This document shows positions 53,053 to 59,608 of a stretch of 64,000 nt of DNA, piece after piece. Within the stretch, counting starts at the first letter, position 1; the number at the start of each line of letters is the position of its first letter. The DNA is from Dyadobacter psychrotolerans (GTDB lineage Bacteria > Bacteroidota > Bacteroidia > Cytophagales > Spirosomataceae), in contig NZ_SMFL01000009.1 of NCBI RefSeq assembly GCF_004349265.1, forward strand, positions 62,001 to 126,000. Direction: 5' to 3'. The notes beneath the pieces are model-generated. The model was given only the letters and a program-made list of their open reading frames with translations. It was not told where the DNA came from and searched no databases. The translations under genes and the position numbers were made by a program.

Positions 53053-56000
53053 TTAGTTTTTTGCATGCCAGAATTTCCTCAAATCCAGCGTATTCGGATA
53101 TTCAGGATTGATCAGCTCTATCGGCGCATCTGCCTTCATTTCCTTTTTCGTTTCAGCAACAAAACGGGAAACACTTCCTGTGTTTTTTTCCAAAATCGGC
53201 ACTTCCTGTTTTGCAGAAGGTGTATGTCCAAATCCCTGGAACAAACTGATCCGACGCGATTCTGCTTCGAAACTATTAACCGGATAAGTATCAAAACTAC
53301 GTCCTCCGGGATGCGAAACGAAATAGGTACAGCCCCCCAGGATACGATTGTTCCAGGTATCGACGATATCAAAAACGAGAGGCGCATCAGCCCCGATTGT
53401 CGGGTGTAAAGCAGACGGCGGGTTCCAGGCCTTGTAACGAATTCCTGAAACATATTCTCCTTTAATTCCGGAACTGCGTAAAGGAACACGGCATCCGTTA
53501 CAAACCAGAATATGCCTTCCTTCCACAAAACCACTGATTTTAACCTGCAATCTTTCCAGGGAAGAATCTACAAAACGGGCTGTTCCTGAATTAGATAACT
53601 CCTCTCCCAACACGTGCCAAGGCTCAATTCCTAATCTCAGGTCCAGCTGGATATTGTCAACTGTAATACCTCCGTAATGCGGAAAGCGGAATTCAAAGAA
53701 AGGATCAAACCATGAAATGTCAAAGTTATAGCCCGAATCTTTAAGGTCATTTACAACATCCACCATGTCCAGATAGGCGAAATGCGGAAGCAGGAAACGG
53801 TCATGCAATTCTGTTCCCCAGCGGATCAGTTTATGCTTGTAAGGTTCTTTCCAGAATTTGGCAATCAGGGCACGAACGAGTAAGGTTTGCACCAGGTTCA
53901 TGTGTTTATGCGGCGGCATGTCAAAGGCCCTGAATTCCAGAATTCCAAGCTGGCCTGTTGCCGAATCAGGCGAGTACAGCTTGTCCATACAAAACTCTGA
54001 ACGGTGCGTATTTCCGGTGATATCAACCAAAAGATTCCTAAAAATCCTGTCGACCATCCAGAAAGGAACTTCCTTATCTTCCGGTATTTGTTCAAAAGCA
54101 AGTTCAACTTCGTACAATCGTTCGTCACGACCTTCATCGATACGCGGAGCCTGACTAGTTGGGCCGATAAACGGACCCGCAAACAAATAACTCAGCGCCG
54201 GATGATGCTGCCAGTAGGTAAGCAAACTTCGCAACAAATCGGGACGGCGAAGAATCGGACTATCTGCCGGTGTTGCACCGCCGATTGTTACGTGGTTTCC
54301 TCCTCCTGTGCCTGTATGACGGCCATCAACCATAAATTTATCTGTACCCAACCTTGAAAAGAAAGCCTCTTCATATAAAGCACTGATGTTATCCACCAGT
54401 TCCTGCCAGGTTTTAGCAGGATGTATATTTACTTCAATTACCCCCGGATCAGGCGTTACAATCAGTTTCTGAACACGGCTGTCGGATGGAGCGGCATAAC
54501 CTTCAATACGAACAGGCATCTGTAATTTTTCTGCCGTTGCTTCAATCGAAGCCATCAGATCGAGATAATGTTCAAGATAATCCGTTGGCGGCAGGTAAAC
54601 ATAAATAATACCGTCGCGCTCTTCAACACACAATGCCGTTTTGATAATCGGAACTTCAAAAAGCAGAGGATCTTCCTGTTCTTTTTCCTTTTTAACTTTT
54701 TTGTCGTCATCCTCTTCGTCAACCTCAACATTTAGCGGAGGCTGATATGCCGGTGCAACCGAACCATAACGGGTTTCAACCAGCGGACGGCAATCGATCA
54801 GTGCTGGCAAATCTTCAAACGGGCTTCGTTCAATTGGAAGTTCTCTTCTCTCTTTTGCAATTTCAGGAAGTGATTTTAAGGGCAAACGGAAACCAATCGC
54901 TGAATTTCCCGGAATCAGGAAACAATTGTTGCGACGGAACTGCCAGGCGCTGCTTGACCAGTGTTTTCCACTTTCATTCCACTTAACCGGCAATACAAAA
55001 CCGGCAGGATTGTTTAACCCTTTTTCCAGCAACTTTGCCAGTGTCCTTCTTTCAATCGAATCTTTAAGATTTACTTTTAAAGGATCGATATTAACCGGCA
55101 ATTTCCCCTCCTCCATCGCCCAGTAAATGGGATCTTCGTAGGCCGGTGTAATGTTATTGATATCAATTCCCAGATATTTTGTCAGCTCCGTTGCAAACTG
55201 TTCTGCTTCTCTGAATGTGTATTTTGTCTGTCCTTCCTTGGTTACCAAATCGTCATTTTTCCACATTGGAACGCCGTCATTTCTCCAGTAAAGGGCATAC
55301 TGCCAACGCGGGAATGGTTCACCGGGATACCATTTGCCCTGTCCGAAATGCAAAAGTCCGCCGTAAGCAAAACGATTTTTCAACCGGAGTGCCAGATCGT
55401 AGGCAAGCTCCCTTTTCAGTTTACCATCGGCTGCGGTATTCCATTCGGGAGACTCAAAATCGTCGATGGATATAAAAGTTGGTTCACCGCCCATGGTTAA
55501 ACGGACATCACCTTCCTGCAGATCCTTCTCCACATCATGCCCTACCTGCATGATTTTACCCCATTGTTCTTCGGTATAAGGTTTAGTAACACGCGGATCT
55601 TCGTGGATACGAAAAACGCTGTTGTCAAACTCAAAAGTTACTTCGCAAACATCTGTGGCACCCGAAACCGGAGCCGCACTCGCATAATCGGGCGTACAAC
55701 ATAACGGAATATGTCCTTCACCCGCCAAAAGTCCGGATGTAGCGTCCAGACCAATCCATCCTGCACCAGGTACATAAGCCTCTGCCCAGGCATGCAAATC
55801 CGTAAAATCTTCTTCCGGACCGGATGGACCATCCAATGATTTGATATCCGAAGTAAGCTGAACAAGATAACCCGACACAAATCTTGCTGCAATTCCCAAA
55901 TGCCTTAAAAACTGAACAAGCATCCATGCAGAATCCCGGCAGGAGCCGCTTCTGCTTGTCAGCGTATCTTCGCAAGTCTGCACACCTGCTTCCATGCGGA

Positions 56001-56481
56001 TGTTATAACCGATGGAGTTAAAAACGCGCTGATTTACGTGCACCAGAAAGTCTACTATTTTGATCCCATCCGCAGGCTTATTTTCTTCAATCCATTGCAT
56101 CAACTTTGGTCCCGATTCTCTTGGCTCAAGATATGGGCCTAGCTCCTTGTTTAAGCCCTGCTCGTATTTAAAGGGAAAATGTTCGGCATATTCCTCAACA
56201 AAGAAGTCAAACGGGTTGATTACCTGCAATTTGGCAATTACCTCGACCTCAATGCTCAGTTCTGTTGCTTTTTCAGGGAACACAACCCTTGCCTGGTAGT
56301 TACCAAACGGATCCTGCTGCCAGTTTATAAAATGATTTTCCGGGGTGATTTTAAATGAATATCCTTCGATGGCCGTCCGGGAATGTGGAGCAGGCCGCAG
56401 TCTGAAAATATGCGGTGAAAGTGAAACACTCCGGTCAAATTTATACTTTGTCTTGTGTGAAATAGCAACTTTTATAGCCAT
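53053..56481 (-). CDS. Transglutaminase-like protein with DUF2126 domain
   Basis: 1142 residues. An N-terminal beta domain (1-100) precedes a transglutaminase core with a complete triad: C181 in SGSCRDS, H230 in LHAW, D246 in GLDATSG. From about residue 310 the DUF2126 region begins (VRLTMGGEPTFISIDDFESP, ALYWRNDGVPMW) and runs to near the C-terminus, with a Gly/His-rich GRHTGTGGGNHVTIGG segment around 730 that recalls a catalytic or nucleotide-binding site of amidoligase type. It is the first gene of a three-gene minus-strand unit. It starts at ATG 56481. Confidence 0.92.
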   Translation of the reverse strand: MAIKVAISHKTKYKFDRSVSLSPHIFRLRPAPHSRTAIEGYSFKITPENHFINWQQDPFGNYQARVVFPEKATELSIEVEVIAKLQVINPFDFFVEEYAEHFPFKYEQGLNKELGPYLEPRESGPKLMQWIEENKPADGIKIVDFLVHVNQRVFNSIGYNIRMEAGVQTCEDTLTSRSGSCRDSAWMLVQFLRHLGIAARFVSGYLVQLTSDIKSLDGPSGPEEDFTDLHAWAEAYVPGAGWIGLDATSGLLAGEGHIPLCCTPDYASAAPVSGATDVCEVTFEFDNSVFRIHEDPRVTKPYTEEQWGKIMQVGHDVEKDLQEGDVRLTMGGEPTFISIDDFESPEWNTAADGKLKRELAYDLALRLKNRFAYGGLLHFGQGKWYPGEPFPRWQYALYWRNDGVPMWKNDDLVTKEGQTKYTFREAEQFATELTKYLGIDINNITPAYEDPIYWAMEEGKLPVNIDPLKVNLKDSIERRTLAKLLEKGLNNPAGFVLPVKWNESGKHWSSSAWQFRRNNCFLIPGNSAIGFRLPLKSLPEIAKERRELPIERSPFEDLPALIDCRPLVETRYGSVAPAYQPPLNVEVDEEDDDKKVKKEKEQEDPLLFEVPIIKTALCVEERDGIIYVYLPPTDYLEHYLDLMASIEATAEKLQMPVRIEGYAAPSDSRVQKLIVTPDPGVIEVNIHPAKTWQELVDNISALYEEAFFSRLGTDKFMVDGRHTGTGGGNHVTIGGATPADSPILRRPDLLRSLLTYWQHHPALSYLFAGPFIGPTSQAPRIDEGRDERLYEVELAFEQIPEDKEVPFWMVDRIFRNLLVDITGNTHRSEFCMDKLYSPDSATGQLGILEFRAFDMPPHKHMNLVQTLLVRALIAKFWKEPYKHKLIRWGTELHDRFLLPHFAYLDMVDVVNDLKDSGYNFDISWFDPFFEFRFPHYGGITVDNIQLDLRLGIEPWHVLGEELSNSGTARFVDSSLERLQVKISGFVEGRHILVCNGCRVPLRSSGIKGEYVSGIRYKAWNPPSALHPTIGADAPLVFDIVDTWNNRILGGCTYFVSHPGGRSFDTYPVNSFEAESRRISLFQGFGHTPSAKQEVPILEKNTGSVSRFVAETKKEMKADAPIELINPEYPNTLDLRKFWHAKN

Positions 56482-56792
56482 AATTGGAGTATTACAATAA
56501 TCTTAGATAATTTGGTAACCTGAAATTTTCCTGCGCCTAAAAAAATGTATTATAGTTATTTTTCAAAATATATCCTTACAATAAATAATTATTGCAAAAT
56601 ATTGTTTCCCTGAAATAACTTAAAAATAAGATGACCGCTTTTCAGGAACGAAGGTAACAGGTTATCATTCGAAACATGCGTGTCGTACAATTCATTCCAT
56701 ATTAATTCCTGCAATTCTTCTAATTCTGCTCATTTTTTATTCAAAAGTTACGTAATTCGCCTAAAATCTGAATACCATTTAGATAACCGAAA
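56482..56792. other. Divergent intergenic region before DUF2126 gene and proC
   Basis: 311 bp, AT-rich, holding the 5' regions of both divergent genes. No perfect TAnnTTTG box with a -33 TTG was found on either strand; TATATTTTG on the minus strand near 56560-56570 is close but has one extra base. No open frame of note, hairpin or repeat was seen. Confidence 0.5.
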
Positions 56793-57596
56793 ATGAAAAT
56801 TGCAATCATCGGCTGCGGCAACATGGGCATGGCTTTCGCCCGCGCATTCCTAAAATTTGATCTTGTTAAAAAAGAAGATTTTCTTCTTGTTGAAAAAAGC
56901 GAAGACCGCACCGAAAAACTGAGCAGTTTTCAGCCCGGGGTAATTACCGGAGTAATCAGCCCGCAAATCAGCGAATATGACCTGATCATCCTTTCAGTAA
57001 AACCACAGGATTTTCTGTCTGTATCCGAATCGCTGCGTGAGGTGATCACCGAAAAACAGGTCGTGCTCTCTATTATGGCCGGAATTACCATTCAGATTAT
57101 TCAAAACGCATTAAACCATAAAGCCGTCATACGCGCCATGCCAAATACGCCGGCCATGCTGGGAATGGGCATCACCGCGTATTCTGCCTCTCCGGAAGTG
57201 GAAATGAACCAGCTCAGGAAGGTAGAAAATCTGATCAACGCCACCGGACGTTCCGTGTTTTTGGAAGATGAAGAGCAGCTTAATGCCGTTACAGCTCTGA
57301 GCGGAAGTGGCCCTGCTTATTTTTTCTATGTTGTAAAAGCGATGATCGAAGCCGGCAAAAAAATGGGTTTTGAAGAATCCGTTGCAGCTCTACTAGTAAA
57401 ACAAACCATGCTTGGTTCCTTTCACCTGATCAACACAGCAGATAAATCACTGGACGAACTGATTAAAGCCGTTGCCTCAAAAGGCGGAACTACCGAAGCG
57501 GCGTTGCGGCAATTTGAAGCTGGTGGTTTGGATGAAACTTTGATGGATGGGATTATTGCGGCGCAGGTTAGGTCCAGGGAGTTGTCGGAGGGGTGA
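56793..57596 (+). CDS. proC: Pyrroline-5-carboxylate reductase
   Basis: 267 residues, usual length. It makes proline from pyrroline-5-carboxylate with NAD(P)H. IAIIGCGNMGMAFARAF (3-19) is the dinucleotide loop, IRAMPNTPAMLGMGITAY (about 114-131) and the C-terminal signature ALSGSGPAYFFYVVKAMIEA to SKGGTTEAALRQFEAGG are complete. No proA/proB adjoins it. A decayed accessory region follows downstream. It starts at ATG 56793. Confidence 0.96.
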   Translation: MKIAIIGCGNMGMAFARAFLKFDLVKKEDFLLVEKSEDRTEKLSSFQPGVITGVISPQISEYDLIILSVKPQDFLSVSESLREVITEKQVVLSIMAGITIQIIQNALNHKAVIRAMPNTPAMLGMGITAYSASPEVEMNQLRKVENLINATGRSVFLEDEEQLNAVTALSGSGPAYFFYVVKAMIEAGKKMGFEESVAALLVKQTMLGSFHLINTADKSLDELIKAVASKGGTTEAALRQFEAGGLDETLMDGIIAAQVRSRELSEG

Positions 57597-57664
57597 AGAT
57601 GAAATTTTGAAAAACTGTAAATAATTTAATCGCTCAGTAGATAACAAGAAATACCAAAAGTAAA

Positions 57665-58220
57665 GTGAAAAAAATATTTACAATATTGTTAACCTCTGCT
57701 ATCTTGACGAGCAGTGTTGGTGTTGCGAAACTTTCCAATTTTAGCAAAACTTCTGAGACAATTGATTTTGATAAGTTATCTAAGGAATTTAAACTTACAG
57801 AAACTCTTTCTTGGACTATGAAAACAAGTAACGAATACTATTTTGAAAAAGAAAACAACGTAGAAGAGGCGACACTCATTGAAATAATTAAAAACGGATT
57901 AAGATCATATAATTATTCTATTGCAGTTTAAAATATTAAAAACAAGTGTGTTATTGGAAAGAGAGGAATGGCAGCAAATGAGTGGAGTTCAATAACCGGA
58001 GTTTATTATAGAATACAGCCAAACAAAATTCAAGTTTATCTAAACACAAAAATAACACAAGATATAACAGGCGGTTGGCGAGAAAACAGAGCAATGAAAG
58101 TTGGACAATTAATAGAACGAAAAATTAATTGATAAGAAATCAACAATATCAGTAGAAACACAAATGATCATTGAAGCAATAATAATAAGCCACCCTAACG
58201 CAGCAAACAGCCAGTTTTAA
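57665..58220 (+). pseudogene. Broken gene for a small exported protein (in-frame stop, likely frameshift)
   Basis: From GTG 57665 an open frame of 88 codons has a signal peptide (KKIFTILLTSAILTSSVGVA) and ends at TAA 57929-57931. The same frame then stays open and protein-like for another 66 codons (ANEWSSITGVYYRIQPNKIQ, GGWRENRAMKVGQLIERKIN) to TGA 58130-58132. A +1 shift just before that continues with KKSTISVETQMIIEAIIIS to TAA 58218-58220. The simplest reading is one gene of about 180 codons with two lesions. The region is much more AT-rich than its neighbours. No family was recognised; read-through of the TAA cannot be excluded. Confidence 0.6.
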
Positions 58221-58260
58221 CAATCCCAGTTTGCAATACTTATTGGCCTAGATCAACATA

Positions 58261-58304
58261 TTCCCTTGCCACGAAATCACACTGAAAAATTCGTGTATTC
58301 GTGG
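58261..58304. repeat. Diverged single copy of the CCACGAA palindromic element
   Basis: TTGCCACGAA at 58266 and ATTCGTGTATTCGTGG at 58289-58304 repeat the ends of the element found five times in the array at 58721-59372, with changes in the middle. It lies 450 bp left of the array and marks the other side of the Fic fragment. Confidence 0.6.
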
Positions 58305-58509
58305 AAAAATACAGAATACCTACCCTTCACCCCAAGTTGGGCATAGTCTCCAGACCGCTCCGGCCCGGTACGTCCAAGAGTCATCGGTCTCTGACCGAAT
58401 TAGACAAACAAAAGTACCTTTGGAATCCCGGTCGGCGATGCAAGTTGAACGCAGCAAAAAGGCAGTTATTAATGATAACCTAAGTCCACTGCCTGTACCC
58501 AATTTCAAA

Positions 58510-58713
58510 ATGAAAAACATCGATAAGCCAAGCCTGGAAAACGCTTACCGTTTGTTCGAAAACGGCGATATCAATAAAATAAAAACCGGAACGACGGAGG
58601 GATTACAGGAAACATACAAATATCTGTTCGACGGACTCTATGATTATGCACGAAAAATACGAACACAAAACATCTCAAAAGGCGGATTCCGGTTCACAGT
58701 TCGTCGTCCTTAG
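58510..58713 (+). pseudogene. Fic-family gene fragment, 5' end only
   Basis: Sixty-seven codons from ATG 58510. KNIDKPSLENAYRLFENGDI, KTGTTEGLQETYKYLFDGLY and ISKGGFRF match the N-terminal helical part of Fic/DOC proteins, which add AMP or other groups to target proteins. After GGFRF the chain turns into TVRRP and stops; a few bases later the tandem repeat array begins. The catalytic HPFxxGN motif is missing, so the product cannot be active. The open frame extends 30 codons upstream without family resemblance. Probably a remnant of a toxin or mobile gene cut by rearrangement. Confidence 0.7.
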
Positions 58714-58720
58714 AGGAACA

Positions 58721-59372
58721 TTTCCTTGCCACGAATACACGAATTTACACGGATAGATTCGTGGTTATTCGTGCATCCGTGGCAAACTTTTGAAGTACCG
58801 GATAACACCGATAATCCCGCATAGCGAAACCGAACTGCAAAAGTGGCCTCTTAAAACAAATGAAAACTTTCCTTGCCACGAATACACGAATTTATACGGA
58901 TAGATTCGTGGTTATTAGTGCATCCGTGGCAAACTTTTGAGGTACCGGATAACACCGATAATCCCGCATAGCGAAACCGAACTGCAAAAGTGGCCTCTTA
59001 AAACAAATGAAAACTTTCCTTGCCACGAATACACGAATTTATACGGATAGATTCGTGGTTATTAGTGCATCCGTGGCAAACTTTTGAAGTACCGGATAAC
59101 ACCGATAATCCCGCATAGCGAAACCGAACTGCAAAAGTGGCCTCTTAAAACAAATGAAAACTTTCCTTGCCACGAATACACGGATAGATTCGTGGTTATT
59201 AGTGCATCCGTGGCAAACTTTTGAGGTACCGGATAACACCGATAATCCCGCATAGCGAAACCGAACTGCAAAAGTGGCCTCTTAAAACAAATGAAAACTT
59301 TCCTTGCCACGAATACACGAATTTATACGGATAGATTCGTGGTTATTAGTGCATCCGTGGCAAACTTTTGAG
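58721..59372. repeat. Tandem array, 147-bp period, with palindromic CCACGAA/TTCGTGG element
   Basis: Five copies of a ~72-bp element starting at 58721, 58868, 59015, 59162 and 59299 alternate with four copies of a ~75-bp linker (with CCGGATAACACCGATAATCC and AAAGTGGCCTCTTAAAAC). The period is 147 bp, 137 for the fourth copy because of a 10-bp deletion. Each element begins TTGCCACGAATACACGAAT, ends TTCGTGGTTATTxGTGCATC CGTGGCAA, and can fold into a long imperfect hairpin. The first copy differs most (TTCGTG instead of TTAGTG). Short open frames inside have no coding character. The array separates the Fic fragment from nrdJ. Confidence 0.9.
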
Positions 59373-59417
59373 GCATAGAATATCTCCCGTTCACCCTTAG
59401 CTCCTCATTATCATCTT

Positions 59418-59456
59418 GTTTACAAAAAAATTCTCTTAATAAATATTTTTGTAAAC
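59418..59456. promoter_or_regulatory. Inverted repeat upstream of the ribonucleotide reductase gene
   Basis: Perfect 11-bp inverted repeat GTTTACAAAAA (59418-59428) / TTTTTGTAAAC (59446-59456) with a 17-bp centre, about 150 bp before the nrdJ ATG. The right arm contains a TATTTTTG box (59444-59451). It could be a regulator site or a terminator for transcripts leaving the repeat array. It does not look like the known NrdR box. Confidence 0.45.
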
Positions 59457-59557
59457 TTTTACCGAAGTATAAAAACTCAATACATTGAAATACAGAAATT
59501 TATAAAATATTTTGGGAAACTTTTTCCAAGTTAAACAAATCAGAATTAATAAATTGT

Positions 59558-59565
59558 TAAATTTG
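59558..59565 (+). promoter_or_regulatory. Candidate -7 box of the nrdJ promoter
   Basis: TAAATTTG fits TAnnTTTG and lies 43 bp before the ATG. No -33 TTG at the right distance. No cobalamin riboswitch box was found in the leader. Confidence 0.35.
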
Positions 59566-59608
59566 CCCTCTACAATTTAATGAAATTTTCCTGCAACACC
59601 ACACCGAA

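Noticed and set aside
57665..57931. Intact 88-residue secreted protein
   Set aside because: The reading frame stays protein-like well past its TAA, so a broken longer gene is more likely than a complete short one.
58301..58483. 60-codon plus-strand open frame
   Set aside because: Basic, Pro-rich composition without recognisable pattern; overlaps the GC-rich segment and a palindromic repeat. Not supported as a gene.
59039..59310. Two minus-strand open frames inside the repeat array
   Set aside because: They arise because the 147-bp repeat length is a multiple of three; they repeat the same peptide and have no start context or family features.
58721..59372. CRISPR-like regular array
   Set aside because: The period is 147 bp and the intervening 75-bp linkers are almost identical to each other, so this is a tandem duplication. 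No cas genes were seen.
59373..59608. Cobalamin riboswitch before the B12-dependent reductase gene
   Set aside because: No B12-box-like conserved block or extended stem set was found in the leader; only an 11-bp inverted repeat.
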